A stretch of DNA of 64,000 nucleotides from Aeromicrobium sp. Sec7.5 (GTDB lineage Bacteria; Actinomycetota; Actinomycetes; Propionibacteriales; Nocardioidaceae). Position 1 is the first letter of the stretch; the number at the start of each line of letters is the position of its first letter. The stretch covers positions 930,001 through 994,000 of the forward strand of contig NZ_JBAJIJ010000001.1 in NCBI RefSeq assembly GCF_036867135.1. Reading direction: 5' to 3'. A program made the translations under genes and the position numbers. Positions 1 through 7,896 of this stretch are shown in pieces. The notes beneath the pieces are model-generated. The model saw only the letters and a program-made list of their open reading frames with translations, had not been told where the DNA came from and made no database searches.

Positions 1-1
1 C

Positions 2-811
2 GCCGGCGAGGTGCTCGACGGCGCCGAGGTCGTGGTGCTCGCGGTCCCGTCCCAGCAGCTGCGCGGCAACCTCGACGCCTGGGGCAAGCACGTCCCCGAC
101 GACGCCGTGTTCGTCAGCCTCATGAAGGGGGTCGAGCTCGGCACCCACCTGCGCATGAGCGAGGTCATCGCCGAGATCACCGGCGCCGGCCCCGAGCGCA
201 TCGCGGTGGTGAGCGGTCCGAACCTGGCGAAGGAGATCGCGGCACGGGAGCCGGCGGCCAGCGTCGTGGCCTGCGCCGACGAGGCCACGGCGATGCGGCT
301 GCAGACGATCTGCCACTCGCCGGCCTTCCGGCCCTACACGAACAACGACGTGGTCGGCTGCGAGCTGGGCGGCACCACCAAGAACATCATCGGTCTCGCG
401 GTCGGGGTCGCGGTCGGGCTGGGCTTCGGCGACAACGCCAAGGCGTCGATCATCACCCGCGGCCTGGCCGAGACGGGTCGTCTCGGTGCCGCGCTGGGGG
501 CCGACCCCATGACGTTCGCTGGCCTGGCGGGCCTGGGCGACCTCGTGGCCACCTGCTCCTCACCGCTGTCGCGCAACCGCACGTTCGGCGAGAAGCTCGG
601 CCAGGGCCTCACGGTCGACGAGGCTGCCGCTCAGATGCGTCAGGTGGCCGAAGGGGTGAAGTCGTGCACCTCGGTCAAGGAGCTCGCCGCGATCCACGGC
701 GTCGAGATGCCGATCGTCGACGCGGTCGACGCCCTGGTGCAGGGCACGATCACGCCGACCGAGCTGGTCAAGGCGATGATCGCGCGTCAGACCCAGCCCG
801 AGGTGCGCTGA
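2..811 (+). CDS. gpsA: NAD(P)-dependent glycerol-3-phosphate dehydrogenase (5' truncated by window edge)
   Basis: Reduces dihydroxyacetone phosphate to sn-glycerol-3-phosphate, the backbone precursor of phospholipids; cytosolic. The reading frame is open from base 2, so the N-terminal Rossmann glycine motif lies outside the window. What is visible fits the family: SGPN followed by the catalytic-lysine region GGTTKN, the helical substrate-binding segment GFGDNAKASIITRG, and GLGDLVATC. The 3' end overlaps the converging PLP-enzyme gene by 25 bp. Downstream ddl and thiL on the same strand match common actinobacterial order. Identification is firm; only the start is missing. Confidence 0.95.
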   Translation, partial: AGEVLDGAEVVVLAVPSQQLRGNLDAWGKHVPDDAVFVSLMKGVELGTHLRMSEVIAEITGAGPERIAVVSGPNLAKEIAAREPAASVVACADEATAMRLQTICHSPAFRPYTNNDVVGCELGGTTKNIIGLAVGVAVGLGFGDNAKASIITRGLAETGRLGAALGADPMTFAGLAGLGDLVATCSSPLSRNRTFGEKLGQGLTVDEAAAQMRQVAEGVKSCTSVKELAAIHGVEMPIVDAVDALVQGTITPTELVKAMIARQTQPEVR

Positions 812-1914
812 GGCTCACGGCGGGCTCCGCCGGCCGGCGTCGCTCCACCCACCACGGCGTCGAGGCACCGCGCGATGTCGTCCCAGACGTCCTCGACGTT
901 CTCGATGCCGACCGACAGGCGCACCAGGGCCTCCGGGACGTTCTCCGGCTCGCCGGGGTGCCGACGACGGCGCTCCCAGGAGGTCTCGACGCCGCCCAGG
1001 CTCGTGGCGTGCACCACGACCTCGCTCGACTCCGTGGCCTGCTGGGCGGCCTCGGAGCCGGCGATGACCTCGAAGGCGATCATCGTGCCGAAGCCGGGGT
1101 AGCGCACGCCCGCCACGTCGGTGCGATCGAGCAGCCGGGCCGCGATCTCGGTGGCGTTCTGCTCGGCGCGGTCGAGGCGGACGTGGAGCGTGCGCAGGCC
1201 GCGAAGGGCGAGGTAGGACTCCAGCGACCCGGGGACCGAGCCCAACGACGTGCGGCGCGTGCGCAGGGCGCGCGCGGCGCGCTCGTCGTGGGTGACGACG
1301 ACGCCCATCAGGACGTCGCTGTGGCCCGCCAGCAGCTTCGAGGCGGAGTGCACGACGAAGTCGGCGCCGAGGTCGAGGGGGCGCTGGCGCAGCGGGGTGG
1401 CCAGGGTGTTGTCGACGACCACCGCGGTGCCGAACGCCGTGACGGCCGCACTGATCGCGCGGATGTCGGCGACGTCGAGCTCGGGGTTGGTGGGGGACTC
1501 GAGCCACACCATCGCGGCATCGGCCGAGGCGGCGATGACGGCCTCGGTGTCGGTGACGTCGACGAGCTCCAGCTCGAGCAGGCCACGGCGGGCCCGACGG
1601 TCGAGCTCGACCGTCGTGCCGTAGTAGCTGCCGTCGGCCGCCACGACCTTGGCCCCGACGGGGAGCAGCTCCAGCACCGAGACCGTGGCCGCCATGCCGG
1701 ACCCGAACGAGACCGCGTGGCCGCCCTCGAGCGCACCGACCGCCTCCTCGAACGCCTCCCACCCGGGATTGCCGTGCCGGGCGTACTCCGAATCACCCCC
1801 CGGCACGAGCGCCGTGGCGAGGGTGATGGGGGTGTTCAAGGGGCCGCCGGGAGTGCGGGGCGGGCGGCCAGCAGCCACGGCGAGCGTCTCGAGCGAAGTC
1901 GGTCGGACAGACAT
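787..1914 (-). CDS. Transsulfuration-family PLP enzyme (cystathionine gamma-synthase/lyase type)
   Basis: PLP-dependent enzyme of the Cys/Met metabolism family (MetB/MetC/CTH), acting on homoserine-derived or cystathionine substrates in the cytosol. The 375-aa frame shows the expected fold-type I features: SFGSGMAA near residue 70, WLESPTNPE near 137, DNTLATP near 169, and the Schiff-base lysine in HSASKLLAGHSD at about K193. ATG at 1914 is preferred over an upstream ATG at 1974 because a CACAAT -10-like hexamer ends 6 bases before it, giving a leaderless start, and because family homology begins there. Synthase, gamma-lyase and methionine gamma-lyase cannot be separated by eye. Confidence 0.88.
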   Translation of the reverse strand: MSVRPTSLETLAVAAGRPPRTPGGPLNTPITLATALVPGGDSEYARHGNPGWEAFEEAVGALEGGHAVSFGSGMAATVSVLELLPVGAKVVAADGSYYGTTVELDRRARRGLLELELVDVTDTEAVIAASADAAMVWLESPTNPELDVADIRAISAAVTAFGTAVVVDNTLATPLRQRPLDLGADFVVHSASKLLAGHSDVLMGVVVTHDERAARALRTRRTSLGSVPGSLESYLALRGLRTLHVRLDRAEQNATEIAARLLDRTDVAGVRYPGFGTMIAFEVIAGSEAAQQATESSEVVVHATSLGGVETSWERRRRHPGEPENVPEALVRLSVGIENVEDVWDDIARCLDAVVGGATPAGGARREPQRTSGWV

Positions 1915-1961
1915 GCGCCTATTGTGCAAGGTCGTCAGTGAGCGGCGATAGGGTCCTGAGG

Positions 1962-3023
1962 ATGAGTTCTTCAACCGGCGGCTCCCGCACCCGTGTCTGC
2001 CTCGTCTACGGCGGGCGTTCCAGTGAACACGGGGTCTCGTGCCTCACCGCACGGGAGGTCCTGTCGGTCATCGACGTCTCACGGTACGACGTGCACGCGG
2101 TCGGGATCACGCGGTCGGGGCGCTGGGTCTCCGCCGATCCGCGCTGGCCCGACCTGGCTCCGGGCGAGCTCCCGGAGGTCGACGAAACGGCACCGGCGGT
2201 GCCGTGGGAGTCGGTCACCGATGCCGACGTCGTCTTTCCGCTCCTGCACGGCCCCTGGGGCGAGGACGGCACCCTGCAGGGCCTGCTCGACCTGGCCGAC
2301 GTCCGCTACGTCGGTGCCGGCGTGCTCGCCAGCGCGGTCGGCATGGACAAGGCCTTCGCCAAGGTCGTCTTCGCCGCCGCCGGCCTCCCGCAGCTGCCCT
2401 ACGTCCCGATCGAGTCGGGAGCGTGGCCCTCGGACCGTCCGCGGATCGAGGCACGGGTCAGGGCCCTCGGGCTGCCGGTCTTCGTCAAGCCCTCGCGCGC
2501 AGGGTCGAGCTCGGGCGTCGTCCGGGTCGACACCTGGGACCAGCTCGCCCCGGCGATCGAGCAGGCTCGCGACTTCGACCCCAAGGTCGTCGTCGAAGCG
2601 GGCAAGGTCGGGGCCCGCGAGGTCGAGTGCGGGATCGTCCAGGGCGTCGACGGCACGCCGCGGGCCAGCGTCGTCGGCGAGGTCCGGGTCGAGCACGGGG
2701 CGCACACGTTCTACGACTTCGAGGCGAAGTACGTCGACGGCACGAGCGCCAACGTGGTGCCGGCCGAGCTGTCGCCCACCGTCTCGGAGCGCATCCGCGC
2801 CTACGCGCTCCAGGCGTTCCAGGCCATCGGTGGCGAAGGCCTCGCGCGCGTCGACTTCTTCCTCGACGGCGACGAGCTCGTGATCAACGAGATCAACACG
2901 ATGCCGGGCTTCACGACGTCGTCGATGTTCCCGTTGCTCTGGGAGGCCTCCGGCGTGCCGTACGCCGAGCTCGTCGACCAGCTGCTGCAGCAGGCGCTGT
3001 CGCGGCCCACCGGCCTGCGCTGA
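1962..3023 (+). CDS. ddl: D-alanine--D-alanine ligase
   Basis: ATP-grasp ligase joining two D-alanines for the peptidoglycan stem peptide. The 353-aa protein starts with VCLVYGGRSSEHGVSC, the family N-terminal signature. It continues with FPLLHGPWGEDGTLQG (substrate loop), FVKPSRAGSSSGV (ATP-grasp lysine strand), and ends with the metal-binding EINTMPGFTTSSMFP. An in-frame GTG lies at 1938, but the ATG at 1962 is chosen because TAGGGT (1949-1954) ends 7 bases upstream and the homologous region begins just after it. The gene is divergent from the PLP enzyme and is followed by a convergent Lrp-type gene. Confidence 0.96.
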   Translation: MSSSTGGSRTRVCLVYGGRSSEHGVSCLTAREVLSVIDVSRYDVHAVGITRSGRWVSADPRWPDLAPGELPEVDETAPAVPWESVTDADVVFPLLHGPWGEDGTLQGLLDLADVRYVGAGVLASAVGMDKAFAKVVFAAAGLPQLPYVPIESGAWPSDRPRIEARVRALGLPVFVKPSRAGSSSGVVRVDTWDQLAPAIEQARDFDPKVVVEAGKVGAREVECGIVQGVDGTPRASVVGEVRVEHGAHTFYDFEAKYVDGTSANVVPAELSPTVSERIRAYALQAFQAIGGEGLARVDFFLDGDELVINEINTMPGFTTSSMFPLLWEASGVPYAELVDQLLQQALSRPTGLR

Positions 3024-3062
3024 GACCCAGGAACGTCGGGCCCAGAGAAGTCAGGCCCAGCG

Positions 3063-3299
3063 TCAGGGGTTCACGACCGAGCAGGTCAGGGTGCGCGTGA
3101 TGTCGGGCGACTTCTGGACCTGGCCGATGACGAACGTGCCGAGCTCGTCCATCGAGGGACCCTCGACCAGCGCGATGACGTCGTACGGGCCCGTGACGTT
3201 CTGGGAGGAGATGACTCCGTCGATCTGGGCGATGGCCGTGGCGACGTCGGCGGCCGTGCCGACCTCGGTCTGGATCAGCACGTAGGCCTGAACCGTCAT
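3063..3299 (-). CDS. Stand-alone Lrp/AsnC ligand-binding (RAM) domain protein
   Basis: A 78-aa protein consisting only of the alpha/beta effector-binding domain of Lrp/AsnC regulators. It begins TVQAYVLIQTEVGTAADVA and contains VTGPYDVIALVEG, the glycine-rich turn that binds amino-acid effectors; there is no helix-turn-helix. Such proteins form ring oligomers and may modulate full Lrp regulators or sense amino acids. The ATG at 3299 is preceded by a GAAGGAG ribosome site. It lies between ddl and thiL, an arrangement common in actinobacteria. Its specific ligand cannot be read from sequence. Confidence 0.85.
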   Translation of the reverse strand: MTVQAYVLIQTEVGTAADVATAIAQIDGVISSQNVTGPYDVIALVEGPSMDELGTFVIGQVQKSPDITRTLTCSVVNP

Positions 3300-3382
3300 C
3301 GTGACTCCTTCGTTGCGTGGACCGGCACAACCTACCGGATGCGGTTCCCCGGTCTGGCCCCCGCCTGCGCGACAATGGACGC

Positions 3383-4366
3383 ATGAACGCCACCGGAGGA
3401 GCAACCCGCGACCTCACCGTCGAGACGGTGTCCGAGCTGGGCGAGTTCGCGCTCGTCGACCGGATCAGCCGGGCGCTGAGCTCGACCGAGGTCGTCGTCG
3501 TCGGCCCTGGCGACGACGCCGCCGAGATCACTGTCGACGGCAACCTGATCGTCTCGACCGACGTGCTCGTCGACCAGCGGCACTTTCGTCGCGACTGGTC
3601 GACGGCCCACGAGGTGGGGCGCAAGGCGGCCGCGTCGAACCTGTCCGACCTGAACGCGATGGGCGGGTGGGCCACGGCCCTCACGATCGGCCTGGCCCTG
3701 CCGGGCGACCTGCCCGTCGCCTGGGTCGACGAGCTCGTGCGGGGCATCGTCGACGAGTGCGACTCGGTCGGTGCTGCTGTCGTGGGCGGCGACGTCACGG
3801 CGTCCGACGTGCTCACGATCGCCGTCACGGCCCTGGGTGAGGCGCCGCGCACGGTGCGCCGCGGCGACGCCGAGGCCGGCGACCAGGTCGCCGTCGCCGG
3901 CGTGCTCGGCCTGGCCGGCGCCGGATTCGCGGCACTCAGTCGAGGCTTCCGGTCGCCGCGGGCCGCGGTCGAGGCCCATCGCGTGCCCAGCCCGCCGTAC
4001 GGCGCGGGCGAGGAGGCGGCCGACGCGGGAGCCACGGCCATGATCGATGTCAGCGACGGCCTCCTGGGCGACCTCGGGCACGTCGCCCGGGCCAGCGGTG
4101 TGCAGATCGACCTCAGCTCCGAGCTCGTGCCGATCGAACCGGCCGTGATCACGGTGGCCGAGGCACTGGGTCGCCATCCGGTCTCGTTCGTGCTGACCGG
4201 AGGCGACGACTACGCGCTCGCCGCCACGTTCCCCGCCGACGCCACCCTGCCCGAGGGCTGGGACCTCATCGGCACGGTCCTGGCCGTCCCCGAGGGCGAC
4301 CACCCCCGGGTCACGGTCGACGGTGAGCCCTGGGACGGCTCCACCGGCCACGAGCACTTCCGGTAG
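3383..4366 (+). CDS. thiL: Thiamine-monophosphate kinase
   Basis: Phosphorylates thiamine monophosphate to thiamine pyrophosphate. The 327-aa protein has the AIRS/PurM-like two-domain layout: ELGEFALVDRI at the N terminus, metal/ATP residues in VGPGDDAAEI, the substrate loop STDVLVDQRHF, then AAASNLSDLNAMGG, VGGDVTAS, and the C-terminal IDVSDGLLGDLGH and LTGGDDYAL. ATG 3383 is chosen over an upstream in-frame start because GACAAT (3371-3376) ends exactly 6 bases before it. The gene is followed 15 bp after its stop by a 96-bp palindrome that probably terminates it. Confidence 0.95.
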   Translation: MNATGGATRDLTVETVSELGEFALVDRISRALSSTEVVVVGPGDDAAEITVDGNLIVSTDVLVDQRHFRRDWSTAHEVGRKAAASNLSDLNAMGGWATALTIGLALPGDLPVAWVDELVRGIVDECDSVGAAVVGGDVTASDVLTIAVTALGEAPRTVRRGDAEAGDQVAVAGVLGLAGAGFAALSRGFRSPRAAVEAHRVPSPPYGAGEEAADAGATAMIDVSDGLLGDLGHVARASGVQIDLSSELVPIEPAVITVAEALGRHPVSFVLTGGDDYALAATFPADATLPEGWDLIGTVLAVPEGDHPRVTVDGEPWDGSTGHEHFR

Positions 4367-4381
4367 ACAGCAGAGCCGGTA

Positions 4382-4477
4382 GTACCGCTCGCGAGAGACT
4401 TTGTTGGTGGTCAGGAGAGACTTTGTTGGCCAACAAAGTCTCTCCTGTGTACACACAAACTCTCTCGCGAGCGGTAC
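4382..4477. repeat. Palindromic intergenic repeat A, copy 1
   Basis: A 96-bp near-palindrome centred between 4429 and 4430. Outer arms 4382-4398 and 4461-4477 are perfect 17-bp inverted repeats built on CCGCTCGCGAGAGA. The central 34 bp (4413-4446) is a perfect palindrome, and the segments in between pair imperfectly. Each arm also carries the direct motif GAGAGACTTTGTTGG twice. It fills the space between the 3' ends of thiL and the convergent amidase gene, ending one base before the amidase stop. It could act as a bidirectional terminator. A related copy lies at 14819-14918. Confidence 0.9.
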
Positions 4478-4478
4478 A

Positions 4479-5906
4479 TCAGGTGGTGGCGGTGATGCGG
4501 GCGAATCCCATCGACTGCTCGAGCTCGAAGGCCAGCTCCAGGAGGGTGCGCTCGTCGCCGTGCGTCGCGGAGAAGTGGATGCCGATCGGCCGGCCGTCCG
4601 AGGTCTGGGCCAGGGGAAGGCTGATCGCGGGGCCCCCGGCCGCGTTGTTGGCCGGGGTGTACGCCGCGTAGTCGAGCAGGCGCGGCAGCATGACCTCGTA
4701 GCCGGCTGCGGGGGAGAGGTGGCCCAACAGGGGCGTCGTGGAACCGACGACCGGGGAGAGCACGACGTCGACGGCGTTGTCGCGGAACGACTGCTGGTAG
4801 ATCGACTCCGAGCGCTTGAGGGCTCGGATCGCACCGGGGGTGCGCCACGGGCGACGTAGGAAGTCCCGGGCCAGGCCCTTCGTCAGGTCGTCGTTGAGGC
4901 TGCGGTCGTACTTCGCGTGCAGCAGGCGCCCGCCGAAGCGGTGCATCGAGAAACCGAGCATCGCCCAGTAGTGGAGGAAGTGGTCGACGAAGGCCTCGTC
5001 GACCGGGAGCGGCACCTCGACGACCTCGTGGCCGTCCTTCTCGAGCCGTTCCGCGATGGCGAGGACGGCGGACCGGGTCTCGTCGTCGGGCGCGGAACGC
5101 AGCGAGCTCAGGATCAGTCCGACCCGGAGGCGTCGGTCCGACGGGCCCTCGACGAGACCGACCCGGTTCAGGGCGCGGTTGGGCGTGTGGCGGTCGACCG
5201 CCGCGAGGAACGCGGCGGAGTCGCGCACGCTCCGGCTGACGATGCCGTTCGACACGATGTTGACCGGCATGGCGCCCGCCTGGGCGTCGGGGACCTCACG
5301 GCCGCGGGTGAACTTCAGGCCCACGAGCCCGCACGCGGCGGCGGGGATCCGGATGGAGCCGCCTCCGTCGTTGGCGTGGGCGAACGGCACCACGCCGGCG
5401 GCCACGAGCGCGGCCGATCCTCCCGAGGAGGCGCCGCACGAGTAGTCGGTGTGCCACGGGTTCCGTGTCGGCTCGGCCACCTGGAACTCGGTCGTCGCGT
5501 TGAAGCCGAACTCGGGCAGCGAGGACTTGCCGAGGTTGATCGCCCCGGTCGACAGCAGCTGTGTCGTGAAGGGATCGTCGGCGAGGGCGCGCGGCGGGTC
5601 GAGCAGCGCGGCGGAACCGTGCCCGGTGGGCAGGCCGGCGACCCCGGTGTTGTCCTTGATGAACGTGGGGACGCCGCCGAAGACGCCGGTCGCCGACGAC
5701 CGGGCCGTGTCGCGCGCCCGGTCGAAGTCGGGCGTCACGATCGCGTTGAGCCGCGGCTCGACGGTCTCGGCACGCGCGATCGCGGCGTCGACCGCCTCGG
5801 CGGCGCTGAGGCGTCCTGCGGAAATGGCTTCGGCGACCCCGACTGCGTCGAGGTCGCCGAGAGCGTCGTCAGCGAAGGAGTGGGCTCGGTCCGTGGTGCT
5901 GGTCAC
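4479..5906 (-). CDS. Amidase (amidase-signature family)
   Basis: A 475-aa hydrolase of the amidase-signature family, cleaving carboxamide bonds by a Ser-cisSer-Lys triad. The general-base lysine lies in PTFIKDN near residue 84, and the serine-rich signature reads DYSCGASSGGSAALVAAG, followed by GGGSIRIPAAACGLVGLK. GatA is unlikely because no gatB or gatC is near and the length and C terminus differ. The GTG at 5906 is preceded by TACTGT (complement of 5913-5918) with a 6-base spacer, indicating a leaderless start. Natural substrate unknown. Confidence 0.9.
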   Translation of the reverse strand: MTSTTDRAHSFADDALGDLDAVGVAEAISAGRLSAAEAVDAAIARAETVEPRLNAIVTPDFDRARDTARSSATGVFGGVPTFIKDNTGVAGLPTGHGSAALLDPPRALADDPFTTQLLSTGAINLGKSSLPEFGFNATTEFQVAEPTRNPWHTDYSCGASSGGSAALVAAGVVPFAHANDGGGSIRIPAAACGLVGLKFTRGREVPDAQAGAMPVNIVSNGIVSRSVRDSAAFLAAVDRHTPNRALNRVGLVEGPSDRRLRVGLILSSLRSAPDDETRSAVLAIAERLEKDGHEVVEVPLPVDEAFVDHFLHYWAMLGFSMHRFGGRLLHAKYDRSLNDDLTKGLARDFLRRPWRTPGAIRALKRSESIYQQSFRDNAVDVVLSPVVGSTTPLLGHLSPAAGYEVMLPRLLDYAAYTPANNAAGGPAISLPLAQTSDGRPIGIHFSATHGDERTLLELAFELEQSMGFARITATT

Positions 5907-5966
5907 ACGGCGACAGTAGCGTCACGTGCAGGTGCAGCAGTTCAGAACGACCGAGGCCGTCCAGGT

Positions 5967-6152
5967 TCAGCGAGAGACCTTGCCGGCCTTCAAGCAGGAG
6001 GTGCACACGTTGACCCGCTGGGGCGTGCCGTTGATGACGGCGCGCACGCGCTGGATGTTCGGGTCGAAGCGACGCTTGGTGCGTCGGTGCGAGTGGGAGA
6101 CGTTGTGACCGAAGCCGGGTCCCTTGCTGCACACGTCACAGACGGCTGCCAC
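5967..6152 (-). CDS. rpmB: 50S ribosomal protein L28 (zinc-binding form)
   Basis: A 61-aa ribosomal protein of the large subunit. [16 protein letters not shown] and [12 protein letters not shown] are the L28 hallmarks, and the CDVC and CTSC pairs make this the zinc-containing (C+) paralogue. GTG at 6152 is chosen because an AGGAG site lies 8 bases upstream; the GTG nine bases earlier would overlap that site. It is transcribed divergently from the DAK2 gene. Actinobacteria often keep C+ and C- forms with Zur control, but no Zur site was recognised by eye. Confidence 0.95.
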   Translation of the reverse strand: MAAVCDVCSKGPGFGHNVSHSHRRTKRRFDPNIQRVRAVINGTPQRVNVCTSCLKAGKVSR

Positions 6153-6303
6153 GGTGATCACTCCTGAAGAAGCTCGAGATGATGAGATGGGGATGCCGCC
6201 GACGAACGTCGAGCAGGCAACCGCTCAAGAATAGCCGAACGACACGACGCATTGCGAATCGGCCTCGTGCGCGGACGTCGCGGGTGCCGATAGCCTCGGC
6301 GCC

Positions 6304-7896
6304 ATGAGTCTGCGTCTCGGGTCGGTGCCGTTCGTGCGGTGGACCCGGTTGTGCACCGATGCCCTGGCGGGCGCGCGTGCCGAGATCGACGCACTCAATG
6401 TGTTTCCCGTGCCGGACTCCGACACGGGAACGAACGCGTTCGTCACGTTCGCGGCCGGTGCCGAGGCCGTGGCGGAGCTCGGCTCCGAGGCCGATCTCGT
6501 GACCCTCGTGAAGGCGTATCGCGACGGTCTGCTGACGGGCGCCCGCGGCAACTCCGGCGTGATCATGTCCCAGCTGGTGCGCGGGAGCCTGTCGGGGCTC
6601 CCGTTCACCGAGGAGGTCACGGCCGAGAACGTCGCGGTGGCCTTCGAGCGCGCCACGGCCGCCGCCTACGAGGCTGTCGGCGACCCGCAGGAGGGCACGA
6701 TCCTCTCCGTCGCGGCAGCGGCGAGCCAAGGCGCCCGCGAGGCCGCCGACGCCGGGCGTTCGGCCCGCGAGGCCTTCAGTGCGGCCGCAGCGGCCGCGCG
6801 TGAGGGCCTGGCCCGCACCCCCTCGCAGATGGAGCTGCTCGCCCGGGCCGGAGTGGTCGACGCGGGCGGCCGGGTGCTCGTGGTCGTGCTGGACGCGACG
6901 GAGCAGGCGCTCACCGGCCGCGCGGCACCCACCACCCGCGCCGTGGTCCCGGTGCCGGTCGAGGCGGGCGTCGACCTCGTCGAGGGCGGTCCGGCCTACG
7001 AGGTCATGTACCTGCTCGATGCGGCCGACGACGAGATCCCGGCGCTGCGCAAGGCGCTCGCGGCGCTCGGCGACTCCCTGGTCGTGGTGGGCGGCGAGCG
7101 CCTCTGGAACGTGCACGTGCACGTCGACGACGTCGGTGCGGCGATCGAGGCGGGCCTGCAGGCCGGCACCCCGCGCCGCATCGCCGTCACGCACTTCGCC
7201 GACCAGGTGGCGGCTCAGCCCAAGCAGCGACGCCGACGTCGGGTCGTCATCATGGCCACGACGGGCGACGGCATCACCGAGCTGTGCACCGAGCACGGAG
7301 CCGTCACGATGCCGTTCTCGCGCACCTCGCCGCTGTCGCACGACGTCGTGGCCTCGGCGCTGGAGTCGGCCGACGCCGACGAGATCGTGGTGCTGCCCAA
7401 CAACTCCCGCTACGTCGGCCTGTTCGAGGCGGCCGCGAAGGCGGCGCGAAGCGGCGGCCGCCGGGTCGCCGTGATCCCGACGTCGGCCCAGGTGCAGGGT
7501 CTGGCGGCCCTCGCCGTCCACGACCCCGGCATCGACTTCGACGACGACGTCGTGGCGATGTCGAGCGCGGCCGGTGGCACGGCGCACGGCGCCGTCACGG
7601 TCGCGTCCGAGCCGGGCATCACGATGGCCGGTCCGTGCGAGGCCGGCGACGTCCTCGGCGTCGTCTCGGGGGACTTCGCCCTGGTGGGGGAGTCGGCGCT
7701 GGAGGTCGCGGCCCAGGTCGTGGAGCGTCTGCTGACCCCGTCGTCCGAGCTCGTGACCGTCGTGTTCGGGCAGGGCGCCGACGACGACCTCGCCACCCGC
7801 CTCCGGGCCCACGTGGAGGGCGAGCGCCCCGACGTCGACGTCGAGGTGCACGCCGGAGGCCAGGAGAACTACCTGTTGTTCATCGCGGTGGAGTGA
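6304..7896 (+). CDS. DAK2-domain protein, FakA/YloV-like
   Basis: A 530-aa protein with an N-terminal DhaL-like kinase domain; NVFPVPDSDTGTN (around residue 35) carries the Mg-ATP-binding aspartates. A long middle region follows, then a C-terminal DegV/EDD-like domain (VVIMATTGDGITEL, VLPNNSRYVG). In Firmicutes the family member FakA phosphorylates fatty acids bound to FakB proteins; no FakB is visible here, so the role is inferred from family. TAGCCT (6291-6296) ends 7 bases before the ATG. The stop overlaps the recG start by four bases, so the genes are probably translationally coupled. Confidence 0.9.
   Translation: MSLRLGSVPFVRWTRLCTDALAGARAEIDALNVFPVPDSDTGTNAFVTFAAGAEAVAELGSEADLVTLVKAYRDGLLTGARGNSGVIMSQLVRGSLSGLPFTEEVTAENVAVAFERATAAAYEAVGDPQEGTILSVAAAASQGAREAADAGRSAREAFSAAAAAAREGLARTPSQMELLARAGVVDAGGRVLVVVLDATEQALTGRAAPTTRAVVPVPVEAGVDLVEGGPAYEVMYLLDAADDEIPALRKALAALGDSLVVVGGERLWNVHVHVDDVGAAIEAGLQAGTPRRIAVTHFADQVAAQPKQRRRRRVVIMATTGDGITELCTEHGAVTMPFSRTSPLSHDVVASALESADADEIVVLPNNSRYVGLFEAAAKAARSGGRRVAVIPTSAQVQGLAALAVHDPGIDFDDDVVAMSSAAGGTAHGAVTVASEPGITMAGPCEAGDVLGVVSGDFALVGESALEVAAQVVERLLTPSSELVTVVFGQGADDDLATRLRAHVEGERPDVDVEVHAGGQENYLLFIAVE

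Noticed and set aside
664..1941. A 425-codon plus-strand frame opposite the transsulfuration enzyme
   Set aside because: Shadow frame: no domain, biased composition, and the minus-strand gene has clear PLP motifs.
4382..4477. CRISPR-like direct repeats GAGAGACTTTGTTGG
   Set aside because: Only two units per arm, no unique spacers and no cas genes; the structure is a palindrome.
4479..5906. Amidase as GatA of the Glu-tRNA(Gln) amidotransferase
   Set aside because: No gatC or gatB neighbours and the sequence around the active site and C terminus fits general amidases better.
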